In this document: positions 24,693-33,099 of the stretch, piece by piece
Layout of the letters: each line of letters opens with the position of its first letter
Numbering within the stretch: the first letter of the stretch is position 1
Source of the DNA: Sterolibacteriaceae bacterium
GTDB taxonomy: Bacteria > Pseudomonadota > Gammaproteobacteria > Burkholderiales > Rhodocyclaceae
Assembly: GCA_025360425.1 (NCBI GenBank)
Contig: JANYCD010000052.1
Location: 1 to 40,844, forward strand
Direction of reading: 5' to 3'
Length of the DNA stretch: 40,844 nt
Notes under the pieces: generated by a model
The model's database searches: none
Told to the model about the DNA's origin: nothing
The model's input: the letters and a program-made list of their open reading frames with translations, nothing else
Translations under genes and position numbers: made by a program

Positions 24693-25625
24693 TTATGCGT
24701 TGACAATTGCCAGAGCGGCATCGATTCCGGCCAGGTCGGCCATCGCGCCGCCCACCAGCCCTTCGGCACAACGCTTGACTCCACCCGCCAGCACTCTGCC
24801 GGGGCCGCATTCAAACACATGTGACATTCCGGCGTGCTGCATCGCGCGCATGATCTCCACCCAGCGCACCGGCGCGGCAGCCTGGCGCACCAGGGCATCC
24901 CTGATCTTTTCCGGATCCGATTCGACGGCCACGTCCACGTTGTTGATCACCGTAATCCGCGGAATCGCAAATTCAACGGTCGCCAATTTCCCCTTGAGCT
25001 TTTCCGCCGCCGGCTGCATCAGGGAACAATGAAAGGGGGCGGAGACTGGCAGCATCACGCTGCGTTTGGCACCGCGTGCCTTGCACGCATCGGCGGCACG
25101 CTGCACGGCGGCGGCATGGCCCGCAATCACGGTCTGTTCCGGCGAATTGAAATTCACCGCCTGCACCACTTGACCCCGCGCAGCCTCTATACACGCAGCC
25201 TGAATATTCGGCACATCCAAGCCGAGAATTGCGGCCATGGCGCCTTCACCTGCCGGTACCGCTTCCTGCATTGCCTTGGCGCGAAATTCCACCAGAGGTA
25301 CGGCATCTTTCAATTTCAACACGCCGGCCGCGACCAGGGCGGAATACTCACCGAGACTGTGGCCAGCCACCATAGCCGGTATGCGGCCGCTCTTTCCCTG
25401 CCACAAACGATAAGCCGCGATACCGCTGGTCAACATCAGGGGTTGGGTATTGACGGTCTGGTTGAGCGCTTCGGCGGGGCCTTCAACAACCAGTTGCCAC
25501 AGATCGCGGCCGAGGGAAGCAGACGCCTCATCAAATGTAGTGCGAATAATCGGACTGTCACCGTAAGCGGCCATCATGCCGAGCGACTGGGAGCCTTGAC
25601 CTGGGAATATGAGAGCAAAGTTCAT
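24693..25625 (-). CDS. fabD: Malonyl-CoA:ACP transacylase
   Basis: This 310-residue enzyme moves malonyl from CoA to ACP. It starts MNFALIFPGQGSQSLGM. The nucleophile is Ser-90 in AGHSLGEYSALVAAG, the catalytic His is in PVSAPFHCSLM, and the second FPGQ-type landmark GPGRVLAGGVKR is near the end. Length is normal. It begins 16 nt after the fabH stop. Confidence 0.97.
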   Translation of the reverse strand: MNFALIFPGQGSQSLGMMAAYGDSPIIRTTFDEASASLGRDLWQLVVEGPAEALNQTVNTQPLMLTSGIAAYRLWQGKSGRIPAMVAGHSLGEYSALVAAGVLKLKDAVPLVEFRAKAMQEAVPAGEGAMAAILGLDVPNIQAACIEAARGQVVQAVNFNSPEQTVIAGHAAAVQRAADACKARGAKRSVMLPVSAPFHCSLMQPAAEKLKGKLATVEFAIPRITVINNVDVAVESDPEKIRDALVRQAAAPVRWVEIMRAMQHAGMSHVFECGPGRVLAGGVKRCAEGLVGGAMADLAGIDAALAIVNA

Positions 25626-25641
25626 GGTTACATTTTTAGCA

Positions 25642-26610
25642 TCAATATTTGACGAGGGCTGCCCCCCAGGTGAATCCGCCGCCGACCCCTTCCAACAAAA
25701 GGGTATCCCCGCGCTTGATGGTACCGGCGCGTACTGATTCATCAAGCGCGAGTGGAATCGAAGCGGCGGAAGTGTTGCCGTGACGATCAACTGCCACCAC
25801 ACATTTTTCGATCGGCAGTCCCAGTTTCTTCGCAGTCGATTGCAGGATGCGGATATTAGCCTGGTGGGGGATCAGCCAGTCGATCTGCCCAGCTGTCATG
25901 CCACCGGCAGCCAAAACCTCTTCCGCCACTTCGGCCAGCACCTTGACCGCAAACTTGAAAACCGCCTGCCCGTCCATACGCAAAAAAGGATCTCCAGTCG
26001 GCTGGCCACCGCAGATCTGGCCAGGCACAGCAAGCATTTTGTGGTGCGAACCATCAGCATGCAACGCAGTGGCCAGAATGCCTGGGGTATCAGAGGCCTC
26101 AAGCATGATGGCACCAGCGCCATCGCCAAAAAGGATGCAGGTACCACGATCCTTCCAGTCGAGAATCCGCGAAAACACTTCGGCGCCGACCACAAGCACA
26201 CAGCGGTTTGAACCGGAACGGATGAATTTTTCGGCCACCGAAAGCGCGTAAGCGAAGCCGCTGCATACGGCCTGCAAGTCGAACGCCGGCGAACCGTTGG
26301 ATACGCCAAGCTTCGCCTGTAGCAGCGCTGCGGTACTCGGGAAAATGTAGTCCGGCGTGGAAGTCGCCACGATGATCATGTCCAAATCGTTCGGCTGACG
26401 GCCTGCGGCTCCAAGCGCCCGGCGAGCGGCCTCAAGCGCAAGATCACTGGCCGTCGTATTCGCGGGCGCCAGGTGACGGAAACGGATTCCGGTACGCGCG
26501 ATGATCCACTCGTCGCTGGAATCAAGACCATGCATGGCGATCAGTTCGGCATTGCTGACTGGCTTGCCTGGCAGATAGCTGCCGGTCCCGGTGATTTTGG
26601 CGAAGGTCAT
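25642..26610 (-). CDS. fabH: Beta-ketoacyl-ACP synthase III
   Basis: This 322-residue enzyme initiates fatty-acid synthesis from acetyl-CoA and malonyl-ACP. The catalytic triad is Cys-116 ([11 protein letters not shown]), His of [11 protein letters not shown] and Asn of [14 protein letters not shown]. The N-terminal [11 protein letters not shown] and the ending [22 protein letters not shown] are typical. ATGA overlap with plsX at 26607-26610. Confidence 0.97.
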   Translation of the reverse strand: MTFAKITGTGSYLPGKPVSNAELIAMHGLDSSDEWIIARTGIRFRHLAPANTTASDLALEAARRALGAAGRQPNDLDMIIVATSTPDYIFPSTAALLQAKLGVSNGSPAFDLQAVCSGFAYALSVAEKFIRSGSNRCVLVVGAEVFSRILDWKDRGTCILFGDGAGAIMLEASDTPGILATALHADGSHHKMLAVPGQICGGQPTGDPFLRMDGQAVFKFAVKVLAEVAEEVLAAGGMTAGQIDWLIPHQANIRILQSTAKKLGLPIEKCVVAVDRHGNTSAASIPLALDESVRAGTIKRGDTLLLEGVGGGFTWGAALVKY

Positions 26611-27635
26611 AACGATTGAGCGAGCGGTTGCACGGTCATGGCCGCCATGCGCGCGGCAATTTTTTCCGGCAGGCGATTACGCGCTGCTTCCGCCGCGCGT
26701 TCGAGTGCGCAGTCGAATGCAAAGATGTCAGCCGATCCATGGCTCTTGAAAACGATGCCCTTGAGACCGAGCAAACTCGCGCCATTGTATGCGCGATGAT
26801 CAAAGCGGCGCTTGAAGGCCTTGATCACCGGTAGCGCAACAAGAGCAGAAAGTTTGGTGAATATATTGCGCGAGAATTCCTCCTTGAGGCCATTGGCGAC
26901 CATTGTTGCCAAACCTTCGGAAGCCTTGAGCACGACATTGCCGACAAAACCGTCGCACACCACAACGTCGGTCGTACCCTTGTAGATATCGTTGCCTTCG
27001 ATGTTGCCATAAAAATTAAGCCCGCTTGCCTTGAGCAATTCTCCCGCAAGCTTCACGGTTTCGTTGCCCTTGATGTCTTCTTCGCCAATATTAAGCAGGC
27101 CGACGCTGGGACCGTCGCGATGCTCCAGCGCAGACACCAGCATCGCGCCCATGATGCCGAATTGAAGTAGATGCTCGGGCTGACAATCGACATTGGCGCC
27201 CAGGTCGAGGACATACACGTGACCATGCTCCGTCGGCAATATGGTGGCAATAGCTGGACGATCGATTCCAGGCAATGTTTTCAAAACGAATCTTGAAATG
27301 GCCATCAATGCGCCGGTATTGCCGGCGGAGATCGCGGCATCCGCGTCACCCTGCTTGACCAGGTTGACGGCTACCCGCATCGACGAATCCTTCTTGTTGC
27401 GCAGCGCTGACGCGACCGGTTCAGACATGGTCACCACTTCAGTGGCATTGTGGATACGCAAACGCGCGCCGAATTCATTGGAAGCTTTGCCAACAGCAGC
27501 ATGCAGTTGCTCCTGCGGGCCGACCAGAATGGCCGCGCAGTCGGGATCGCGTCGCAAGAAGTCAAAAGTGGCAGGCAGAGTGACCGAAGGACCGTGATCA
27601 CCGCCCATGCAATCCACCGCGATGGTAATCGCCAT
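26607..27635 (-). CDS. plsX: Phosphate acyltransferase PlsX
   Basis: This 342-residue enzyme converts acyl-ACP to acyl-phosphate, feeding PlsY in phospholipid synthesis. It starts [19 protein letters not shown], the family N-terminus. [32 protein letters not shown] and [15 protein letters not shown] are signature stretches. Another in-frame ATG at 27653 exists but lies one base from a 16-bp hairpin with no room for a free Shine-Dalgarno, so 27635 is preferred. ATGA overlap with fabH. Confidence 0.94.
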   Translation of the reverse strand: MAITIAVDCMGGDHGPSVTLPATFDFLRRDPDCAAILVGPQEQLHAAVGKASNEFGARLRIHNATEVVTMSEPVASALRNKKDSSMRVAVNLVKQGDADAAISAGNTGALMAISRFVLKTLPGIDRPAIATILPTEHGHVYVLDLGANVDCQPEHLLQFGIMGAMLVSALEHRDGPSVGLLNIGEEDIKGNETVKLAGELLKASGLNFYGNIEGNDIYKGTTDVVVCDGFVGNVVLKASEGLATMVANGLKEEFSRNIFTKLSALVALPVIKAFKRRFDHRAYNGASLLGLKGIVFKSHGSADIFAFDCALERAAEAARNRLPEKIAARMAAMTVQPLAQSL

Positions 27636-27654
27636 CGTATCGGGTCTGGTCATG

Positions 27655-27690
27655 AAAACGGCCGGATGCGAATACGCATCCGGCCGTTTT
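27655..27690 (-). terminator. Perfect 16-bp hairpin between rpmF and plsX
   Basis: AAAACGGCCGGATGCG and its exact complement pair around a 4-nt loop (plus-strand arms 27655-27670 and 27675-27690), with A4/T4 ends. It begins 12 nt after the rpmF stop and works as an intrinsic terminator or attenuator for rpmF. Being symmetric, it could act on both strands. Confidence 0.75.
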
Positions 27691-27701
27691 CAGCGAATGA
27701 A

Positions 27702-27881
27702 TTATTCGCCCTTGGCCTTCAACACTTTTTTGCCGCGATACACGCCAGACGGCGAGATATGGTGGCGCAAATGCACTTCACCGGTGGTCGACTCAACCGC
27801 CAGCGGAGGATTGGTCAAAAAGTCATGGGCGCGATGCATGCCGCGCTTCGACGGGGATTTCTTGTTTTGCTGAACAGCCAT
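27702..27881 (-). CDS. rpmF: Large ribosomal subunit protein bL32
   Basis: This 59-residue basic protein starts [20 protein letters not shown] and continues [21 protein letters not shown], ending KKVLKAKGE. This is a standard bL32. It lacks the zinc-binding Cys pairs seen in the C+ paralogues, so it is the zinc-independent form. It sits between yceD and plsX, the conserved yceD-rpmF-plsX order. Confidence 0.96.
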   Translation of the reverse strand: MAVQQNKKSPSKRGMHRAHDFLTNPPLAVESTTGEVHLRHHISPSGVYRGKKVLKAKGE

Positions 27882-27897
27882 TTCACGACTCCTTGTT

Positions 27898-28416
27898 TCA
27901 ATGCTTCTTGAACTGCGCCAACACCGCGAAAACCGAAGACTCGCGATCCCGATCCTTATCCAACATCACTACCGGTGACTCGCAGACTTCATGCCGCGGC
28001 GCAATCGGCAATGCCAGCAACACTTCTTCTTCAATCAGCGAAAACAACGCCATTGTCCTGCTGGCTTCAATGGCATCGAATGTATCGTCTTCCAACTCAT
28101 CATCGGGCCAGGAACCGCCGGGCACTACCAGCAACAGGCGCCGCTCGATGCGTAACGCAAGCGCCATGCTCTCCAGACAGCGCTGGCAGCGCAACTGCAA
28201 TGTGCCGGTTACCGCAAGAAGCAGAAAGCTGTTGCCATCCTGATCCATCTCGCCCTGCACCACGCACTCCAATGAACCTCTATTGCTGGCAAGGTTGTCC
28301 GCAATCCGGCTCAGTGTTGCAACGGCGACCTGTCCGGAGAGTCGGCCAGCCTCGCTGGCAAACTCCAGACCATCGACAGCCGCTTGCGCAAAATCGGTGT
28401 TTGCCTGGCGCGACAT
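27898..28416 (-). CDS. yceD: YceD family protein (DUF177)
   Basis: This 172-residue protein has the YceD core: [25 protein letters not shown] (CxxC), then an acidic stretch [14 protein letters not shown] and [17 protein letters not shown]. In plants and bacteria the family is linked to 23S rRNA accumulation and ribosome assembly. It is coupled with rpmF (16-nt gap). It is divergent from maf. Confidence 0.9.
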   Translation of the reverse strand: MSRQANTDFAQAAVDGLEFASEAGRLSGQVAVATLSRIADNLASNRGSLECVVQGEMDQDGNSFLLLAVTGTLQLRCQRCLESMALALRIERRLLLVVPGGSWPDDELEDDTFDAIEASRTMALFSLIEEEVLLALPIAPRHEVCESPVVMLDKDRDRESSVFAVLAQFKKH

Positions 28417-28447
28417 AAACCGTGGATGTTATCATGTGCGGCCTCGC

Positions 28448-28468
28448 TAAGTCCAGCCTTAAGTCCAG
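28448..28468. repeat. Direct repeat in the yceD/maf divergent gap
   Basis: TAAGTCCAG occurs at 28448-28456 and again at 28460-28468, a 12-nt period. It may be an operator for one of the divergent genes. TTGACT on the minus strand (28472-28467) is a candidate -35 for yceD. Confidence 0.35.
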
Positions 28469-28481
28469 TCAAAACAGAAAC

Positions 28482-29057
28482 ATGAGGCTCATCCTCGCAT
28501 CGACTTCGGCGTTCCGCCGCGAGCTTCTGGCGCGCCTGCAACTCTCGTTTGAAGTGGCCGCTCCCAATGCCGATGAGGCTCCCCTGCCCCATGAAACGCC
28601 TGCCGCCACCGCCGAACGTCTTGCCGAGGCCAAGGCGCGCGCAGTCGCCAGCAGTTTTCCGGATGCACTGATTATCGGCAGCGACCAAGTCGCGTTTGTT
28701 GGCGACCAGCGTTTCGGCAAGCCCGGCACCCGCGAAAACGCAATGATTCAACTCAGCCGCATGGGCGGGAAAACAGTGATATTCCATACCGGGCTGTGCC
28801 TGTTGAATGCAGCTACCGGCCGCATACAACTGCGCGGCATTGCCACCGAGGTGCGCTTCCGCAAACTTTCCGCCAGTGAAATCCTGCGTTATCTCGATCG
28901 GGAAGATGCGCTGAATTGTGCCGGCAGCGCGAAATCCGAAGGGCTGGGTATTTCGCTGCTGGAATATGTACGTGGTGACGACCCTAACGCGCTCGTTGGT
29001 CTGCCCTTGATTGTGCTGTGCGAAATGCTGAGGGCCGAGAACGTTCTGGTTCCCTGA
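28482..29057 (+). CDS. Maf family nucleotide pyrophosphatase (YceF-like)
   Basis: This 191-residue protein starts [19 protein letters not shown]. It shows the Maf motifs [24 protein letters not shown] (the catalytic Asp) and [15 protein letters not shown] (here [10 protein letters not shown]). Maf proteins hydrolyse modified or canonical NTPs; the YceF branch prefers 7-methyl-GTP. Start 28482 follows the family N-terminus. It overlaps the methylase gene by one base (TGATG). Divergent maf-yceD is conserved in proteobacteria. Confidence 0.93.
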   Translation: MRLILASTSAFRRELLARLQLSFEVAAPNADEAPLPHETPAATAERLAEAKARAVASSFPDALIIGSDQVAFVGDQRFGKPGTRENAMIQLSRMGGKTVIFHTGLCLLNAATGRIQLRGIATEVRFRKLSASEILRYLDREDALNCAGSAKSEGLGISLLEYVRGDDPNALVGLPLIVLCEMLRAENVLVP

Positions 29058-29770
29058 TGGCAGGTACGCTTTTTCTTATTCCGGTCGCGCTTGGTGATGC
29101 TCCCTGGCCGGAGTTTTTGCCTGCCGCAACCCGCGAAACCGCATGCCGATTACGTCACTACGTAGTCGAAAATGCCAAAACTGCGCGTGCGGAACTCAAA
29201 CGCGTGCAACATCCCGTACCTTTACAGGAATTGTCCATCGAAACACTTCCGGACAATCCTGTCACCGCAGATCTGGATCGCCTGCTGACGCCGGCAATCA
29301 ACGGTAATGACATGGGAGTGATGTCCGAAGCGGGCTGCCCCGGCGTCGCGGATCCGGGTGCATTGCTGGTACGCCGGGCACACCAGTTAGGCATCGTGGT
29401 ACGGCCGCTGGTAGGGCCGTCATCTTTGTTACTGGCGTTGATGGCTTCCGGCCTGGAGGGACAACGTTTTTCTTTTCACGGCTACCTTCCAGCGCGGGAG
29501 CCCGAGCGAGGCAAAAAAATCGTGGCACTGGAACAAGCATCACGAAGCCTCAAGCAGACACAGCTTTTTATCGAGACACCCTATCGCAACGCCGCGCTGT
29601 TTCAGGCATTGCTCAAAGTTTGCGCCGCGGAAACACGGCTCTGCGTGGCAAGCGACCTCACGCTGGAACATGAAGCCATCGCCACACATCGCATCTCGGA
29701 GTGGCGAAAAAAAATCGCACCCGAACTTGATCGACGACCGACCGTCTTCCTGATGCTTAGTGAAAGCTGA
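29057..29770 (+). CDS. SAM-dependent methyltransferase, RsmI/tetrapyrrole-methylase fold
   Basis: This 237-residue protein has the TP-methylase fold: GTLFLIPVALGD, then NDMGVMSEAGCPGVADPGALLVRRAHQLGIVVRPLVGPSSLLLALMASG, then FSFHGYLP and FIETPYRNAALFQ. These are RsmI-like landmarks (RsmI 2'-O-methylates C1402 of 16S rRNA). It is shorter than RsmI (~285) and is the 'RsmI-like' paralogue commonly placed next to maf and sppA; its substrate is unproven. Its end overlaps sppA convergently by 14 bp. Confidence 0.85.
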   Translation: MAGTLFLIPVALGDAPWPEFLPAATRETACRLRHYVVENAKTARAELKRVQHPVPLQELSIETLPDNPVTADLDRLLTPAINGNDMGVMSEAGCPGVADPGALLVRRAHQLGIVVRPLVGPSSLLLALMASGLEGQRFSFHGYLPAREPERGKKIVALEQASRSLKQTQLFIETPYRNAALFQALLKVCAAETRLCVASDLTLEHEAIATHRISEWRKKIAPELDRRPTVFLMLSES

Positions 29771-30704
29771 AGCGGGCGAAACTGTTAACCAGGCCGTTGG
29801 CCATGCTGGTACCAAAGCGTTTGGCGAATTTTTCGGCAATGTTCAGCTTGACCGTGAAGTCGCGAATGTCTTCCGCCTTGATCACATCTCGGGCCACCGA
29901 ATCGACCGAACCGTAGCCGTCGCTGAGGCCCAGCTCTATGCTCTTGGCCCCAGTCCACATCAGGCCGGAAAACATGTCGGGCGTTTCCTTCAGCCGGCTG
30001 CCGCGTCCCTTGCGCACGACATCAATAAATTGTTGATGGATTTCGCCCAGCATCTGTTGCGCATGTTCCTTGTGGCTCGGGATCATTGGTGAAAACGGAT
30101 CAAGGAAACCCTTGTTCTCGCCCGCCGTCAACAAGCGTCGCTCGACTCCCAGTTTTTCCATGGTGCCGGTAAAGCCAAACCCATCCATCAATACGCCGAT
30201 GGAGCCAACGATGCTGCCCTTGTTCACGTAGATCTTGTCCGCTGCGACCGCGACGTAGTAACCCCCTGAAGCGCAGACATCCTCCACCACGACATACAGT
30301 GGAATAGCCTTGTTCTTGGCACGCAGGCGAACGATCTCATCATTGATCATGCCGGCCTGAACCGGACTCCCGCCGGGACTGTCGATCATCAATATGATGC
30401 CGGCAACATTCTTGTCATCGAAAGCCGCATCGAGGGCTTCAATGATGTTCTCCCCGTTGGCATCGCCGCCGGCCTGGATGACGCCGTTCATGCGCACCAG
30501 CGCGGTGTACTTTTGGCCGTCGCCGAATTTTTTTGCTTCACCACCCCAGTCAACAAACGCGCTCAGTATTAAGGCAACGTAAGCAAAACCCAGCAGCTTG
30601 AAGAATATCCCCCAACGCCGCCCACGCCGCTGCTCGGCGATAGCCGCAAGCGCCACTTTCTCAAGGATTTTGCGTTCCCAATTCGATTCATCGGAGTCGG
30701 ACAC
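29757..30704 (-). CDS. sppA: S49 family peptidase (SppA-like signal-peptide peptidase)
   Basis: This 315-residue inner-membrane protease has a transmembrane helix near residues 32-48 (FFKLLGFAYVALILSAFVDW). The S49 core has VAGIILMIDSPGGSPVQ and VVEDVCASGGYYVAVAADKIYVNKGSIVGSIGVL, where the Ser of ASGGYY is the expected nucleophile. It degrades cleaved signal peptides or membrane protein fragments. The start is GTG (30704). It is the half-size form (~310 residues) common in betaproteobacteria, 5 nt after the Rieske gene in the rluC operon. Confidence 0.92.
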   Translation of the reverse strand: MSDSDESNWERKILEKVALAAIAEQRRGRRWGIFFKLLGFAYVALILSAFVDWGGEAKKFGDGQKYTALVRMNGVIQAGGDANGENIIEALDAAFDDKNVAGIILMIDSPGGSPVQAGMINDEIVRLRAKNKAIPLYVVVEDVCASGGYYVAVAADKIYVNKGSIVGSIGVLMDGFGFTGTMEKLGVERRLLTAGENKGFLDPFSPMIPSHKEHAQQMLGEIHQQFIDVVRKGRGSRLKETPDMFSGLMWTGAKSIELGLSDGYGSVDSVARDVIKAEDIRDFTVKLNIAEKFAKRFGTSMANGLVNSFARFSFH

Positions 30705-30709
30705 TTTGC

Positions 30710-31066
30710 TTACTCGCTTTCACTTTCAATGAGATAAATTCCGCCATCACGCTCCACCACCGGGACACTGACCAAGCCCTTGCCATCACAGCGACCGCCC
30801 AGACAGCGCCCGCTTTCGGGCGCATAGAGCGCGCCATGGGTAGCGCAGACCAAGTATAAACCGGACGTATCAAAGAACCTGCCCGGCTGCCAATCCATTT
30901 CTAGCGGAATATGCCCACAGCGATTGAGATAAGCGTGAACCTTTCCGCCGAAACGAACGACAAAGGCAGATGTTGGCGCTTCCTTACCGTCAACCTCGAA
31001 ACGAATGCCTGTCCCGCCATCGGCCAGCGCGGAGCTTTCGCAAATCAGGCGTTCGCGCGCAGCCAT
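30710..31066 (-). CDS. Small Rieske [2Fe-2S] protein
   Basis: This 118-residue soluble protein has the Rieske cluster motifs CGHIPLEMDW (CxH) and CATHGALYAPESGRC (CxxH), binding one 2Fe-2S. There is no catalytic oxygenase domain, so it is a ferredoxin-like electron carrier. It overlaps the HAD phosphatase gene by 22 bp and precedes sppA by 5 nt, a conserved betaproteobacterial grouping whose logic is unknown. Confidence 0.9.
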   Translation of the reverse strand: MAARERLICESSALADGGTGIRFEVDGKEAPTSAFVVRFGGKVHAYLNRCGHIPLEMDWQPGRFFDTSGLYLVCATHGALYAPESGRCLGGRCDGKGLVSVPVVERDGGIYLIESESE

Positions 31067-31698
31067 GCTGCCAATTCATCGACGCTGTCGACACACTGCA
31101 ATGGCGCTTCCGTCATCAGCAAGTCGCGCGGATGTGCGCCGTAACTGACTCCCAGGGCAGCGACACCGGCATTTTTTGCCATCAGCAGGTCATGCGTGGT
31201 GTCCCCAATCATCAGCGTCGCGTCTTTTTCAATCCCGAACTCATCCATCAGCTCTTCCAGCATTTGCGGATGCGGTTTGGAAAAACATTCGTCGGCACAG
31301 CGCGAACCGTGGAAGCAATCCCCTATTCCGGTCACTTGAAACGCCTGATTCAGTCCGGCGCGCCCCTTGCCGGTTGCCACCGCCAGCAGGTGGCTTCTGG
31401 CGCCCAGATCGCGGATCAACTCTTGAATCCCTGGAAACAAGGGCAAGGCCAGATTATGCGCAAGGAAATGATGCCGATAACGTTCCGCCATCTCGCCATA
31501 ACGTTCCTGCGTCAGACCGGGCAGCGCATGACTCATCGCATCCTGCATGCCCAGTCCGATGATGTAGCTCGCTGCTTCGTCGCTCGGCGCAGCCAGGCCC
31601 AGATCTCTGGCCGCAGCCTGGATGCAAAACGCAATGAATCCCGTCGAATCCATCAACGTACCGTCCCAATCAAAGACAATCATTTTAAATCGTGCCAT
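31045..31698 (-). CDS. HAD-IA family phosphatase (phosphoglycolate phosphatase-like)
   Basis: This 217-residue protein has HAD motif I FDWDGTLMDS (nucleophile and acid Asp), motif II in VATGKGRAGL, motif III Lys in FSKPHPQML, and motif IV LMIGDTTHDLLMAKNAG. The cap is C1 type between motifs I and II. It resembles Gph-like enzymes that hydrolyse small phosphomonoesters; the exact substrate is not readable. Start 31698 (MARFKMIVFDWDG) overlaps the rluC end by 14 bp; a later ATG at 31683 also begins right before the motif. Confidence 0.88.
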   Translation of the reverse strand: MARFKMIVFDWDGTLMDSTGFIAFCIQAAARDLGLAAPSDEAASYIIGLGMQDAMSHALPGLTQERYGEMAERYRHHFLAHNLALPLFPGIQELIRDLGARSHLLAVATGKGRAGLNQAFQVTGIGDCFHGSRCADECFSKPHPQMLEELMDEFGIEKDATLMIGDTTHDLLMAKNAGVAALGVSYGAHPRDLLMTEAPLQCVDSVDELAAWLRANA

Positions 31699-32644
31699 GG
31701 CTCCGCTTTTCATTGGTATCGATACGCGTCAGGAATTGTTGCAGTTCGGGTGGCAGCGGAGCTTCCAGTTCCAGTGCCTGACCGGTCAGCGGATGAGCGA
31801 AAGAAAGCTTCGCGGCATGCAGAAACATGCGCTTCAAACCGGCGGCTTGCAAGTCGCGGTTCAGCTTGAAATCGCCATATTTGTCGTCACCCGCCAGAGG
31901 AAAGCCCAAATGCGCAAGATGGACCCGGATCTGATGTGTACGACCGGTCTTGAGTTCCACTTCGACCAGACTGAAATTTTCCCAGCGGGCAATCAGGCGA
32001 ACGATCGAATGCGCTTCCTTGCCGCCTTCGCCAACACTGACGCGACGCTCGCCTTCGGCGGTCAGATACTTGTTGAGTGGCAGTCGTACGTGTTGCAACG
32101 CATTTTGCCAACGCCCTCTGACCAGCGCCAAGTAGCGTTTTGAAATGCCGCCATCACGAAACAGATCATGCAGCTTGACGAGGGCGGATCGCTTGGTGGC
32201 GACGATGAGCAAGCCGGAGGTCTCCCGATCCAGCCGATGCGCCAGCTCAAGAAAGCGGGCCTCGGGCCGAGCCTGGCGCAACTGCTCGATCACTCCAAAG
32301 CTCACGCCACTGCCGCCATGAACCGCTACCCCGGCCGGCTTATCAAGGACGGTCAGCGCATCGTCGGCAAAGACGATGGCAAATTCGCGGGCGGGGACAG
32401 CCGCATGCGATGATTTCTCGGCGATCCGGAGCGGCGGAACCCGGATCATGTCACCCAACTGCAAACGATAGTCAGCCGCGATCCGGCCCTTGTTGACCCT
32501 GACCTCCCCGCTGCGGACGATTCGATAGATGTGACTCTTCGGCACGCCCTTGGCCACACGCAGCAGGAAATTGTCGATGCGCTGCCCGACGCCTTCTTCC
32601 CCCACTTCCAGCACGGTCGCCGATTCTTTGCTTAAGTCATTCAT
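31685..32644 (-). CDS. rluC: RluA-family 23S rRNA pseudouridine synthase (RluC)
   Basis: This 319-residue protein has an N-terminal S4 RNA-binding domain (GQRIDNFLLRVAKGVPKSHIYRIVRSGEVRVNKGRIAADYRLQLGD), then the synthase domain with LELAHRLDRETSGLLIVA (catalytic Asp) and KTGRTHQIRVHLAHLGFPLAGDDKYG. RluC makes pseudouridines 955, 2504 and 2580. The start MNDLSKES at 32644 fits the family. The longer frame enters the rne leader and is rejected. It is divergent from rne, the usual arrangement, and heads the rluC-HAD-Rieske-sppA operon. Confidence 0.94.
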   Translation of the reverse strand: MNDLSKESATVLEVGEEGVGQRIDNFLLRVAKGVPKSHIYRIVRSGEVRVNKGRIAADYRLQLGDMIRVPPLRIAEKSSHAAVPAREFAIVFADDALTVLDKPAGVAVHGGSGVSFGVIEQLRQARPEARFLELAHRLDRETSGLLIVATKRSALVKLHDLFRDGGISKRYLALVRGRWQNALQHVRLPLNKYLTAEGERRVSVGEGGKEAHSIVRLIARWENFSLVEVELKTGRTHQIRVHLAHLGFPLAGDDKYGDFKLNRDLQAAGLKRMFLHAAKLSFAHPLTGQALELEAPLPPELQQFLTRIDTNEKRSHGTI

Positions 32645-32656
32645 TTGCAATACAAT
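32628..32656 (+). promoter_or_regulatory. Predicted sigma-70 promoter of rne
   Basis: TTGCTT (32628-32633), a 17-nt spacer and TACAAT (32651-32656) form a near-consensus promoter lying over the start of rluC on the other strand. It would give rne a leader of roughly 435-440 nt. Confidence 0.6.
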
Positions 32657-33099
32657 GAGCTTTGGTTTGCCGCCCCTCGACGGTGTGCCCGACGACCCGA
32701 AGTGGTGTCGGTGGCGCAGTTCCCGGGATGTTGCCGTTATCGCCCAGCTCAGGCTGCTGAAGATGGCATTGAGGCAGGAGCGGAGCCGCTTGAAGGATTG
32801 TGTTGATCGCGTGTTGATCGCAACTTCAGCCGGTTCACACCCGCCCCAGCAACCCACAGGGTATCTCGCTCGCCCGAAGCAGCGATAGTAATATGAATTA
32901 CGCGCACTCAAGGCACACAAGATTGCTTTTGCGCAGGCTGAATAAATTTACGTCTGCGCCGAACAAAGACAAACCCCGACATTTATTTGCCAAGGCATGA
33001 ATAACTCGCCCTTTTATCTGCAAATCTGGTCTGCGTCACCCATGAACTGAAGCGGGTGGCGTGCGGTTTGTCGTGCCCCGCCCGCGCGTGGGAGCAGAC
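32657..33099 (+). other. Long 5' leader of rne
   Basis: About 440 nt with no credible ORF. It holds a tandem 11-bp repeat (GTGTTGATCGC at 32800-32810 and 32811-32821). It also holds a stem GCGCAG/CTGCGC (32931-32936, 32954-32959) with a 17-nt AU-rich loop, a shape like the hairpin through which RNase E controls its own mRNA in E. coli. Sequence identity to that element is not claimed. Confidence 0.5.
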
